Source: Pectobacterium aroidearum
Lineage (GTDB): Bacteria; Pseudomonadota; Gammaproteobacteria; Enterobacterales; Enterobacteriaceae
DNA: 64,000 nt
Direction: 5' to 3'
Assembly: GCF_015689195.1 (NCBI RefSeq)
Contig: NZ_CP065044.1
Coordinates: 3,906,001-3,970,000, forward strand
Positions within the stretch are counted from its first letter, which is position 1. Each line of letters begins with the position of its first letter. The notes below the pieces were generated by a model that had not been told where the DNA came from, ran no database searches, and saw nothing but the letters and a program-made list of their open reading frames with translations. Of the stretch, positions 55,855 through 64,000 are shown piece by piece. The position numbers were made by a program, and so were the translations under genes.

Positions 55855-56475
55855 AAGGTACTGCAGATTTAAGATTTAACATTCATTGGCTTAATAACAT
55901 TTTACTACTATTGGTACTGCTTCAAATGTACACGTTTATAACAGATAATATTGGGTACTAAAATGAGCTAAACCTCCCTATATTTACTGATTTAAACAGT
56001 CTGCCAACCTTATCGCCATTCAAAGATATGGCAGGTTAACAAGTACATCCCCATCGCGATATAGACTCTTTGATGCGTGGCCTTACTCCCGTTGCGATAT
56101 CTTTCACTCACTAAACCAACACCTAATCGCAACCAATAAAAACAAAATCATGGCCTTACATCATCGCGCTTTCACCCCATTTTTGCGATTGTCGGTACTG
56201 ACTACGTGGCTTTAAAGCATCATCGAGTGAGAGTATGAATTTTTCTCAACATCGACTCCCCATACAAAAATATTGCGTGACCTGTATCGCAAAATACCTA
56301 TTAAAGAACATATTCGATGTCTTTAATATCACAGCAGGCTGAAACTTTATTGCTGTAATTCCAATCTACGGATTTTAAAAACGGTGTCAATACTGTTTTT
56401 AATAACATGGCTTTAATAACAGTAATCATTAGAAAACGATGAGAAAAACATAGAAAAATAGAGCACTTGCAATAT
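55855..56475. other. long AT-rich intergenic region
   Basis: 621 bases with no ORF of note on either strand and no recognised repeat or RNA. It lies between the terminator of the esterase and the stop of the methyltransferase gene, so large non-coding space here is unexplained. Confidence 0.4.
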
Positions 56476-57513
56476 TCACCTCTGCGACACCGCGTTTAAT
56501 TTAATCTCAACGACCGTATGGCCAGTGGTTATTTTCTTTGTACCAACGATGATTAATCCACTTAACGTCAGAATATCTTCCATATCTCTCAACGTTCTGT
56601 ATCGCGTGCCATCCTGGCAGATGACGGATTGAAAAAGCGCATTCATCAATAACCTTGGTGAGGTTTCCTCATGCTCTAGCAAAGGTTCGATAATTAATAG
56701 CGTTGAGTGCCCAATTGATTGCGCGATGGATTTTAATATTTTCAGGCAGAATTCGTCGTTCCAGTTATGCAATATGTTTTTAAGCAGATAAATATTATAA
56801 CCAGAAGGAATAGCCTCAAAGAAACTGCCGGGAGTGAAAACCATTCTTTCTTTCAATTCAGGATAGTACTGTGCGACACGCTTTTCACTTCTGGTACAGA
56901 CACCGGTCATGTCGAAAAGACAACCCGTTAAATGATGATACTGCTTTATAAGCTCAGTCAGAATAACGCCGCTACCGCCGCCAATATCAACAACGCTGCC
57001 AGCCGTTTTAAAAAGCGACGCATATTCTTTAGCCAGCACATATCCAACCGGGCGCGATAAATCCCGCATAGCGAGATCGTAAATGTCTGCTCGCGATGCA
57101 GAGTTTGCCAAGTGCTCATATAATGTCAGCCCAAAGACCTGCTTAAAGCCCGATTCCCCCGTACGACTCGTATGCAATAGCCCATCAAACCCCTGATAGT
57201 ATTCATTGCCGAACAGCATACAGAAATGCTTCATTGAGCTTGCGTGCTCAGACATCAGCAGCGCAGAACGTGCATTATTTTTAATAATACTTTCATCTTT
57301 CACGTCAAAAAAGCCAAAGACCTCAAGCACCTTGATAATATCAAAAATGTTCTCTTCACTCGCCTGACATTCCTTTGCTAATTCAGCGATGGTTGTCCCC
57401 TGCTCCCCTATTTTATCTGCTATCCCTATTTCCGCTGCAACGCATAATGCTTTTGCGGCCAAAGGCATCATCATGATTTCTGAAATACTTTTAATATGCT
57501 CAGCGGAATTCAT
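56476..57513 (-). CDS. SAM-dependent O-methyltransferase (family 2)
   Basis: 345 residues from ATG 57513 (AAAGGGAG four bases upstream); the frame extends 25 codons further without a ribosome site. N-terminal dimerisation winged helix (LCVAAEIGIADKIGEQGTTI, DIIKVLEVFGFFD), then SAM motif VVDIGGGSGVILTEL, and ILHNWNDEFCLKILKSIA with the catalytic-type His. Resembles small-molecule O-methyltransferases of antibiotic and pigment pathways, but no pathway genes are nearby. AT-rich relative to the core; possibly acquired. Confidence 0.85.
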   Translation of the reverse strand: MNSAEHIKSISEIMMMPLAAKALCVAAEIGIADKIGEQGTTIAELAKECQASEENIFDIIKVLEVFGFFDVKDESIIKNNARSALLMSEHASSMKHFCMLFGNEYYQGFDGLLHTSRTGESGFKQVFGLTLYEHLANSASRADIYDLAMRDLSRPVGYVLAKEYASLFKTAGSVVDIGGGSGVILTELIKQYHHLTGCLFDMTGVCTRSEKRVAQYYPELKERMVFTPGSFFEAIPSGYNIYLLKNILHNWNDEFCLKILKSIAQSIGHSTLLIIEPLLEHEETSPRLLMNALFQSVICQDGTRYRTLRDMEDILTLSGLIIVGTKKITTGHTVVEIKLNAVSQR

Positions 57514-57734
57514 ATATCTCCCTTTATTCTCTGATTTCATAGCGAGGATGGGTTTACGATCTAGCTCGTCATTGATGACGATACGCAAAGTATGCGGAAA
57601 TGAGGCTAAAAAAATATCATCCGTTTGGCCGAACGGTAATCAGCCATCTACCGTCCGGCCAGAATAAATAAGAGAGTAAAGCGGTATGCTTAAAAGATAT
57701 TATGGCTTTAAAAATAGGATTGATTATCGATGGT

Positions 57735-58334
57735 TTAAAATAACGATGTCTGGAAAATGCGGCCACCAATATGGCGCGCGGCATCAATGCACGCCTCTGG
57801 CGTTCCCAACTCCGGCATCAGTAGCATTTCAGACGTCAATACTGAAGCGCCGCAGTAGTCAAAAATCCCGTGATCGATCTGTGCATGAAAGGCGTCAGAA
57901 TAGCCACGTTTTTCAAATGTTCTCTGGTTGGCAGCGCCCAGCGCTACAAGGTGCACCGGTAAATGCCCCAGTTTCTTTATTACCTGTCCATCAGCCGTTT
58001 CTTCATACGCCCAGCCGTTTGAAAACACGCGGTCGATCCACCCTTTCAACAGCCCTGGCATGGACCACCAATAAATCGGGAATACCAGTACCAACGCATC
58101 CGCGCGATCAATACGGGACTGCTCTGCAACGACATCAGGCGGCGTTGCTCCGGTACGCTGAAAAGCCGCCATATCGGATGCAGAAAACACCGGGTTAAAG
58201 CCTTCCTGCGTCAGATCCGCAATTTCGACCGTATTTTCCGGGTTCGACTCAGCGATCCCTTGCGCGATAGCGCCAGCAACACTGTGGGTTAGCGAGGTAT
58301 GAACAGGATGAGAAACGACAAGTAATGCATGCAT
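57735..58334 (-). CDS. NAD(P)H:quinone oxidoreductase-type flavodoxin-fold protein
   Basis: 199 residues. Flavodoxin_2 fold: LLVVSHPVHTSLTHSVAGAI near the N-terminus, active-site region VLVFPIYWWSMPGLLKGWID, typical of KefF/MdaB/WrbA-like two-electron quinone reductases. Probably detoxifies quinones with FMN or FAD. Divergent from a TetR gene, with a large palindrome in the gap. Confidence 0.88.
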   Translation of the reverse strand: MHALLVVSHPVHTSLTHSVAGAIAQGIAESNPENTVEIADLTQEGFNPVFSASDMAAFQRTGATPPDVVAEQSRIDRADALVLVFPIYWWSMPGLLKGWIDRVFSNGWAYEETADGQVIKKLGHLPVHLVALGAANQRTFEKRGYSDAFHAQIDHGIFDYCGASVLTSEMLLMPELGTPEACIDAARHIGGRIFQTSLF

Positions 58335-58376
58335 TCCGGGTACTCCCTATTGCTATAGAACGACGTCAGTTATACT

Positions 58377-58427
58377 CTTATATACTAACAGTAACCTACC
58401 ATTGGTAGGTTACTTTTGGTATATAAG
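58377..58427. promoter_or_regulatory. 51-base nested palindrome between quinone reductase and tetR
   Basis: Inner arms AGTAACCTACCA and TGGTAGGTTACT around a single T (58390-58414), perfect over 12 pairs; outer arms CTTATATAC (58377-58385) and GTATATAAG (58419-58427). Ideal for two TetR dimers or one dimer plus flanking contacts. Placed to control both directions. Confidence 0.75.
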
Positions 58428-58450
58428 GATGTCAACAGGATAATTCGGCA

Positions 58451-59050
58451 ATGCCCACATCACAGACCCGACAGCGTTTATCGAGAGAAGCGCGCCATGT
58501 ACAACTGATCAAAGCCGCCTGGCAGATTATTCGAGAGGAAGGTACGGAAGCGCTGACGCTCGGGCATCTGGCGGAACAGGCTGGCGTAACGAAGCCAGTA
58601 GTTTACGATCACTTTACTAACCGTTCGGGGCTGTTAGCTGCACTTTATAAGGAATATGACGCTCGCCAGACGGCGATTATGGATGACATTATCCGCAAGA
58701 CGGAGCCCATGCTTGATAAGCTGGCCGCCGTCATTGCCACTTCGTACATTGATTGCGTACTGCTTCAGGGCCGTGAAATGCCCAACGTCATGGCGGCGCT
58801 TACCGGAACCCCCGAGCTTGAACAAGTCAGGCAGGAATACGATGCCATCTTCACGGATAAATGCCGCGATCTCTTTGCCCCATTCTGTGCGGGTAAACCG
58901 CTTCATGATGCCGCATTACGCGCGATGCTTGGTTCCGCCGAAGGATTATCTTATGCCGCGGTGAAAGGGATTATTACGGAGCAGCAGGCTAAAGATGAAC
59001 TGTTCCACGTGATTATTTCTATGGTGCAACGGTGTAGCGCGGGACAATAA
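58451..59050 (+). CDS. TetR/AcrR-family regulator
   Basis: 199 residues. HTH: AAWQIIREEGTEALTLGHLA, GVTKPVVYDHFTNRSGLLAA. Helical ligand domain follows. Starts 24 bases after the nested palindrome and is divergent from the quinone reductase gene, its likely target; autorepression probable. Confidence 0.9.
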   Translation: MPTSQTRQRLSREARHVQLIKAAWQIIREEGTEALTLGHLAEQAGVTKPVVYDHFTNRSGLLAALYKEYDARQTAIMDDIIRKTEPMLDKLAAVIATSYIDCVLLQGREMPNVMAALTGTPELEQVRQEYDAIFTDKCRDLFAPFCAGKPLHDAALRAMLGSAEGLSYAAVKGIITEQQAKDELFHVIISMVQRCSAGQ

Positions 59051-59321
59051 AACTCCCGTCTCCTATTAGGGATAGGCGTGAAGGGTCAGCACGCCATCCT
59101 GACCATTTTACCAACCTGTTCTCAGAATGATTCAATAACGTCTGTTGTATTTAACACCTGCCAATCCCCCTCAGCTATTTTCCCTAGTCCATTTCATAAT
59201 TTACAAACCAACTTATCAGTTCTATGTTTTCTAAGCAGGTCATTGTTATTTTCAATTTCGTAGCACGAATATGATTTTATATTCCAACCATTACATACTT
59301 CAATATATAAGGAATACTCAT

Positions 59322-59894
59322 ATGCCTAATACTGATGATGCCCTAATAAATGCGATCTTAGCCAATAATAAACTGATGGCAATCAATGATTGTCCGGGTG
59401 TTCCTGCTCAAATGAGTCGTGCTGTTTATGGAAAGACACAGGATGATTCAGGCAGTGGAACTGTGATTGAAAATAACAAAGATATGCAGAAAAATATCAA
59501 TATCGCCATCGGGTTCCCTGGAGCCAATTCAGAGACCGCCGTGTGGCATTTCCTTATGGGGCCGACTGTGCACCACTTTGTCGTCATTCCCTGGTATCAA
59601 CACACAATACCGCAAGGGTGGGTTTATACCGTTTTTATGGCGTATGAGAATGAATACTCAGTTGAAAAATATGTAAAACATACCGCACCAGCACCTTCGG
59701 CCGCTAAGGGTTACAAAAAAATATGGACCACAAATGATCTAAGCAAAATGTTTTCAGATCTGCTGACGAGCGATACCGCGTGGCAAGAATATTTTGGTCC
59801 AGCTGGCAAGCCTACAGCAAAAACAATAAAATACTGGAAATACAAGGTAATTCCTTTAAATACCGCAATCAATAATGTAAATAATTATAGATAG
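59322..59894 (+). CDS. uncharacterised 190-residue protein
   Basis: 190 residues from ATG 59322 (AAGGAA upstream); the frame opens 17 codons earlier. No signal peptide or membrane helix. It is rich in Asn, Lys and Tyr, with a central stretch GPTVHHFVVIPWYQHT and a C-terminal KIWTTNDLSKMFSDLLT. I do not recognise the family. AT-rich, alone between a TetR gene and a minus-strand oxidoreductase, with 270 non-coding bases before it. Possibly horizontally acquired. Confidence 0.7.
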   Translation: MPNTDDALINAILANNKLMAINDCPGVPAQMSRAVYGKTQDDSGSGTVIENNKDMQKNINIAIGFPGANSETAVWHFLMGPTVHHFVVIPWYQHTIPQGWVYTVFMAYENEYSVEKYVKHTAPAPSAAKGYKKIWTTNDLSKMFSDLLTSDTAWQEYFGPAGKPTAKTIKYWKYKVIPLNTAINNVNNYR

Positions 59895-60032
59895 AAAAAA
59901 TCCAAATATTTTAGTAATAATCACAGCGATTATCGCCAGTATCGTACTGGCGATAATATTTTAATTAATAAGCTAAAAAATAAAACCCAACGGTTAGAAC
60001 AAGTTTTGAAGAAACAATGGAGAGGACGTCCA

Positions 60033-61022
60033 TCAAGCTTGATTTTCTGTAGGGAAAACAATTCCCCACTGGCGTCTGAGTTCATCCATTGATGCCATAA
60101 TGGATAGCGTCTCACTCAGAGGCATAATATTACTCTCTGTTTTATTTTCTCTCAGGCACGACATGACTTCTGCGGCTTCGTAATTATATCCATTTCCTTC
60201 AAGCGGGATCGTTATCGTCACCGGCTCTTCACCAATGACGAAGAGCGTAGCAGATGTCGCCTTAGCGAAATCAGGGATTACAATTGATCCTTTGTTGCCA
60301 ATAATTCTGGCTTCTTTCACTGTTGGCGTATTTATCGAACAGGATAACACGGCAAGCTGGCCGCTTTCATATTGAAATGTCATTGCAGAAAGCTCATCCA
60401 CGCCGGTCTCATATAAACTGGCAACACCTTTAATACAAACTGGTTCTTTTTTTAATACCCAGGATGCGAATGATATGGGATAAATGCCCACATCCATTAA
60501 TGCCCCTCCGGCACGATGCAAACTGATTTTTCGCTCTTCCGGCTCGCCTTCCCGTCTAAAACCAAAATCAGCGGTCACCATTCGAATAGGGCCAATCAAG
60601 TCTGCATCAATCCACTCTTGTACTTTCTGCATAATGGGGAAAAAACGGCTCCACATTCCTTCCATCAGGAAAACATTTTTCTCCCTGGCAACGCGAATAA
60701 CCTCCTGTGTTTCCTTAACATTCAGAGTAAAAGGCTTTTCACACAGAACCGGTTTATTATGATTTAAACACAGTAAAATATTATCTTTATGCGCACTATT
60801 AGGTGTCGCGATATAGACAACATCCACCTCGCTATCTCTAACCATTTCCTCATAGCTACCGTAATATTTCTGCGCTTCATAATTTTGACCAAACTGGATA
60901 GCACTTGCTATAGAACGTGAGGCGACAGCATAAAGCTCTGCATCTTCTAAACTTTGCAACCCTTTCGCAAAATTTTTCGCGATAGTCCCGGTACCCATAA
61001 TTGCCCATTTAATTTTTTTCAT
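60033..61022 (-). CDS. Gfo/Idh/MocA-family oxidoreductase
   Basis: 329 residues. N-terminal Rossmann domain (KIKWAIMGTGTIAKNFAKGL) and the signature CEKPFTLNVKET with the conserved E-K-P; catalytic-type His in ISLHRAGGALMDVGIYPISF. Likely NAD(P)-dependent oxidation of a sugar or polyol, such as a dihydrodiol/glucose-fructose type substrate; exact substrate unknown. AT-rich start region; stands alone upstream of nothing obviously related, with a LysR gene 80 bases behind it. Confidence 0.9.
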   Translation of the reverse strand: MKKIKWAIMGTGTIAKNFAKGLQSLEDAELYAVASRSIASAIQFGQNYEAQKYYGSYEEMVRDSEVDVVYIATPNSAHKDNILLCLNHNKPVLCEKPFTLNVKETQEVIRVAREKNVFLMEGMWSRFFPIMQKVQEWIDADLIGPIRMVTADFGFRREGEPEERKISLHRAGGALMDVGIYPISFASWVLKKEPVCIKGVASLYETGVDELSAMTFQYESGQLAVLSCSINTPTVKEARIIGNKGSIVIPDFAKATSATLFVIGEEPVTITIPLEGNGYNYEAAEVMSCLRENKTESNIMPLSETLSIMASMDELRRQWGIVFPTENQA

Positions 61023-61101
61023 ATTTTCACTCTTAAAAAATCAGGAAACGTGGCTTTTATATTTCACAAAGACAAAAAGGCGTCATAAATACAGTACGAC
61101 A

Positions 61102-61986
61102 TCACATCTGGCGAACCAGATCCACAAAGTTACGAACGCGCGGCGAGTTATCCGATTCTCGCGTGACCAGCGCCATACGAAGCTGAGCACTAGCATCAGA
61201 CAGAGGGATAAAACACACACCTTTCGGCTGCAACTGATCCATCGGCTGCGGCAGTATCGCCACCCCCATTCCAGCGGCAACCAGGCCAATTTGAGTCATC
61301 GCTTCCCGTGCTTCCTGCGTAACATTAGGGATAAAACCCGCCTGTTCACAGCACATCGTCACGTAGTCAGAAACGCTGGCACCAGCCTTCGCCGGGTAGC
61401 CAATAAAAGGCTCATCGCGAACCTCAACGATCCCCACGTCGGTACGCCCCGCCAGCGGATGATCGTCAGGCAGGACAAGGCACAGACGGTCGTTGCGAAT
61501 CCAGCGCAACGTCAACCCATCAGGTGCACGTGGCCCGTTAAAACGCACACAGCCGATATCCAACTCACCAGCTAATAGCGCGGTAAACTGGAGGTGAGTG
61601 AACATTTCTTTCAGCGTAAGTCGCACTTCAGGGTATTTTGCCCTGAACGTTCTCAGCGGCGTTCTTAACTCCTCCACCAGCAGGCCTGTGGACGTAAAAC
61701 TGATTTTTAACTCCCCTGCTTCTCCGCGTGAAATTCGCTGTAATTCACTGGCAACACCTTCACTACTTTCCAGAATCTCACGGGCGCGAATCAGAAAGTG
61801 CTGACCGGCCTCTGTCAAACGCACGCTACGTCGGGTTCGCTCGAACAACAAGACACCTAATTCTGCTTCAAGCGATTGGATTTGCTGCGAAAGTGGAGGT
61901 TGACCGATATTTAGACGCACCGCAGCACGCGTAAAATGCAATTCCTCGGCGACCGCGATGAAATAACGAAGGTGACGGAACTCCAT
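61102..61986 (-). CDS. LysR-family regulator
   Basis: 294 residues. HTH: MEFRHLRYFIAVAEELHFTR, LNIGQPPLSQQIQSLEAELG. C-terminal substrate-binding domain of the BenM/CatM-like group (VRLTLKEMFTHLQFTALLAG, FIGYPAKAGASVSDYV). Divergent from the TSUP permease gene with 219 bases between; that gene is the probable target. Confidence 0.92.
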   Translation of the reverse strand: MEFRHLRYFIAVAEELHFTRAAVRLNIGQPPLSQQIQSLEAELGVLLFERTRRSVRLTEAGQHFLIRAREILESSEGVASELQRISRGEAGELKISFTSTGLLVEELRTPLRTFRAKYPEVRLTLKEMFTHLQFTALLAGELDIGCVRFNGPRAPDGLTLRWIRNDRLCLVLPDDHPLAGRTDVGIVEVRDEPFIGYPAKAGASVSDYVTMCCEQAGFIPNVTQEAREAMTQIGLVAAGMGVAILPQPMDQLQPKGVCFIPLSDASAQLRMALVTRESDNSPRVRNFVDLVRQM

Positions 61987-62205
61987 TTATATCCTCAAAT
62001 GAATCAATACATCACTAAATATATATTAGACACATATTTCAGTCCAAATTAAGATGACTCCCGCTGTGGGCATCGCCCACATACACCGAGGCTGGCATCA
62101 GCGATACCTTGCCTGGCGGTGTTCACGTTTGCCACATTATTCATCGCGTCTTACGCCGTGTGTTCTATTCCCCCAAGGCTGTTACCACTCAACAAAGGAT
62201 TTATC

Positions 62206-62970
62206 ATGGCGTCTGAGCTACTTATCCTCATTCCAATCGCCTTCATTGCAGGTGCGATTAATGCCGCCGTTGGCGGCGGTGGACTGATCAGTATGCCGAT
62301 GTTTTACAGCACGCTTCCTCATTTCACGCCGGCCCAAATTATGGGGATCGATAAATTCTCTTCCGTCATGGGACATTTAATGTCCGTTCGGCAGTTTGCA
62401 ACTCGATTACGCTTACCATGGCGGCTCATGCTGCCAACAGCCCTTGCGGCCATCACCGGTGCTTACATCGGAATCCGCATGCTGGATTTCATGCCGTCTT
62501 CCTGGATGCGCCCGGTTATTATCGTTGTACTGGCGATCATGGTGGCTTACACATGGTTTCGCCCCAGTTTTGGTAGCCAGGATACCAGTCAGGAGCCGAC
62601 ACAAAATGACCTCATCAAGGGCGCGGTTCTCGGGCTTGTGATTGGATTTTACGACGGCTTTATTGGGCCGGGCACGGGCAGCTTTTTACTCTTCCTTTTC
62701 ATTCGCTTTTTCCATTTTGATTTTCTGCGTGCAACGGCCTGCGCTAAGGTCGTCAATTTCGGCACCAATTCCGCGACGCTCCTTTTCCTGATTCCAGCGG
62801 GGCTGATTAATTATGGGCTCGCATTCCCACTCGGCATCGCAGCCATTTGCGGTTCAATTGTAGGGACACAGTTAGCGTTAAAAGGAGGGAATTATTGTAT
62901 TCGTCGTCTGTTCCTGATATTAGCAGTGACGCTACTGATTAAACTGATCTGGGAAACGCTACAGCATTAA
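62206..62970 (+). CDS. TSUP (TauE/SafE) family permease
   Basis: 254 residues from ATG 62206 (MASELLILIPIAFIAGAI; CAAAGGA upstream); the frame opens at 62119 without support. Eight or so helices with TSUP marks: AGAINAAVGGGGLISMP and GFYDGFIGPGTGSFLLF. Exports or imports sulfur-containing anions or carboxylates; substrate unknown. Divergent LysR gene is the likely regulator. Confidence 0.9.
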   Translation: MASELLILIPIAFIAGAINAAVGGGGLISMPMFYSTLPHFTPAQIMGIDKFSSVMGHLMSVRQFATRLRLPWRLMLPTALAAITGAYIGIRMLDFMPSSWMRPVIIVVLAIMVAYTWFRPSFGSQDTSQEPTQNDLIKGAVLGLVIGFYDGFIGPGTGSFLLFLFIRFFHFDFLRATACAKVVNFGTNSATLLFLIPAGLINYGLAFPLGIAAICGSIVGTQLALKGGNYCIRRLFLILAVTLLIKLIWETLQH

Positions 62971-63117
62971 CACGCCTTTACTCGTCGGGTCGGTGAAAAA
63001 CCCGAACCGTATCAATAATGGTGCTGATATCACCGCCATTTAGCGTGGTTTAAAATTGACCAAAATCAATAAAAACACTGTAAATACATTAATTTACCTT
63101 TCTATACACCCCACCTT

Positions 63118-63148
63118 TTGACCTTCCCGTAGGGGGAAGGTGTAACGT
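63118..63148 (+). promoter_or_regulatory. CueR-type (MerR family) promoter of cueP
   Basis: ACCTTCCC-GTAGG-GGGAAGGT (63121-63141) lies between a TTGACC -35 (63118-63123) and a TAACGT -10 (63143-63148) with the long 19-base spacer typical of MerR-type activators. Sequence matches CueR operators. Confidence 0.75.
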
Positions 63149-63191
63149 CATAGCCAGTGATTCCAGATGATGACTCTATTGAGGGGAAATA

Positions 63192-63746
63192 ATGATGAAG
63201 ATAAAGATGATGGCAGCGCTACTCGCACTGACATTGAGTGGCTCAGGTTTTGCCGCGTCGACTGACGCCAACGCATTCCTGGCTAAACAAGGGCTGGCAG
63301 GGAAAACGGTCGAGCAGATTGTCGATACGATCGATCAATCGCCGCAGGCAAGACCGTTACCCTACAGCGCGTCGATTACCAGCCAGGAACTGAAATTATC
63401 TGATGGACAGCAGCAGCATAGCTATCCGCTGGGAAATAAATTCTATCTCTCGTTTGCACCTTATATTCAGCAAACCCACCCCTGCTTTAACCACAGTTTA
63501 TCCGGGTGCCAGGGTGAGCTCGCCAATACGGCGTTTGATGTAAAAATCACGGATAAAGCCGGTAACGTCATCGTGCAAAAAACCATGAGCAGCCATCAGA
63601 ATGGTTTTGTCGGCGTCTGGTTACCACGCAATATTGAAGGAACCATCAATGTTACCTATCAGGGACGCGTAGCAAGCTCACCGTTTGCAACCTATGACGA
63701 CAGCCAGACTTGCATGACGACACTGCCACTGAAAGAACGGGCGTAA
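63192..63746 (+). CDS. cueP: CueP, periplasmic copper-binding protein
   Basis: 184 residues, GAGGGG before the start. Signal peptide MMKIKMMAALLALTLSGSGF (cut near FAA-ST). Family Cys residues visible in THPCFNHSLSGCQGE and SQTCMTT, which bind copper in Salmonella CueP. It protects the periplasm and supplies copper to SodCII in Salmonella. Preceded by a CueR-type promoter and followed by a terminator. CueP is absent from E. coli K-12. Confidence 0.92.
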   Translation: MMKIKMMAALLALTLSGSGFAASTDANAFLAKQGLAGKTVEQIVDTIDQSPQARPLPYSASITSQELKLSDGQQQHSYPLGNKFYLSFAPYIQQTHPCFNHSLSGCQGELANTAFDVKITDKAGNVIVQKTMSSHQNGFVGVWLPRNIEGTINVTYQGRVASSPFATYDDSQTCMTTLPLKERA

Positions 63747-63773
63747 ATAGAAAACGGTGTAAACACTCATCAA

Positions 63774-63800
63774 AAAACCCCAGCCACACGCTGGGGTTTT
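63774..63800 (+). terminator. terminator after cueP
   Basis: AAAACCCCAG-CCACACG-CTGGGGTTTT, ten pairs with flanking A and T runs; may also serve the convergent gene. Confidence 0.9.
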
Positions 63801-63847
63801 GACTTAAAGGGAAAACAGACGAATTATCGCCTATACGCCCCGTTTTC

Positions 63848-64000
63848 TTACACCGCGCCCGTGTCTACACGCTTACCGATGTCTTTTAGCTGCGAGTATT
63901 TTTCTAGCAGGCCGGGTGCGTCGTCCAGACTCATAGCAAACATCCACATGTAGGTCATCACCGAATAGATATGCCCGGCATTGGTCCCACCGTTGAGTGT
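63848..64000 (-). CDS. C-terminus of a membrane protein, possibly an ABC six-TM domain protein
   Basis: Only the last 50 codons are in the window (stop TAA at 63850-63848). Visible text AGHIYSVMTYMWMFAMSLDD and LEKYSQLKDIGKRVDTG. It reminds me of the end of ABC transporter six-transmembrane-domain proteins, but the fragment is too short to be sure. Confidence 0.55.
   Translation of the reverse strand, partial: TLNGGTNAGHIYSVMTYMWMFAMSLDDAPGLLEKYSQLKDIGKRVDTGAV

Overview
The window looks like an enterobacterial chromosome, most likely Pectobacterium or a close soft-rot relative. Two blocks keep Escherichia coli gene order: recC-ppdC-ygdB-ppdB-ppdA-thyA-lgt-ptsP-rppH-mutH-ygdQ-ygdR-tas at the left, and yggN-yggL-trmB-mutY-yggX-mltC followed by speC and tRNA-Phe (the E. 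coli pheV region) in the middle. Genus assignment is inference from gene content and protein similarity recalled by eye; species cannot be given.

Layout. 1-13.6 kb: DNA repair (RecC, MutH), type IV pilin-like proteins, thymidylate synthase, lipoprotein diacylglyceryl transferase, nitrogen-PTS enzyme I, RNA pyrophosphohydrolase, and a 0.7 kb rppH-mutH gap with two perfect DnaA boxes. 13.6-16.4 kb: two different IS110-family elements placed tail to tail, the first with IS1111-type subterminal inverted repeats and a frameshifted transposase. 16.5-26.7 kb: a complete carbon-phosphorus lyase locus on the minus strand (phnF G H I J K L M, then phnC D and two phnE permeases) for taking up phosphonates and breaking their C-P bond; phnN, phnO and phnP are absent. 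27-30.1 kb: a subtilase autotransporter. 30.3-35 kb: conserved housekeeping block. 35.5-41.7 kb: accessory genes where E. coli carries nupG: a DUF2628 membrane protein, a gene pair that together resembles plant Tm-1, a TetR regulator, an SDR-like protein without its catalytic tyrosine, and an asparagine permease. 42-45 kb: ornithine decarboxylase, an ERIC-like repeat and tRNA-Phe.

45-51.6 kb is a small tRNA-linked accessory island without an integrase: a Ner-like regulator, two tandem paralogous XRE regulators sharing repeated palindromic operators, a ccdAB toxin-antitoxin locus whose toxin gene is broken and split by an IS3-family element, an AT-rich 861-residue protein joining an HD phosphohydrolase-like domain to an Hsp90-like (GHKL) ATPase, and a DUF1778/GNAT toxin-antitoxin pair. 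The HD/Hsp90 gene is the best candidate for a poorly described, possibly anti-phage, function.

51.8-64 kb holds regulator-target pairs, mostly divergent: AraC/MFS, OhrR-like MarR/exported esterase, TetR/quinone reductase (with a 51-bp nested palindrome between them), LysR/TSUP permease; also an O-methyltransferase, an orphan 190-residue protein, a Gfo/Idh/MocA oxidoreductase, the copper protein CueP behind a CueR-type promoter, and the end of a membrane protein running off the right edge.
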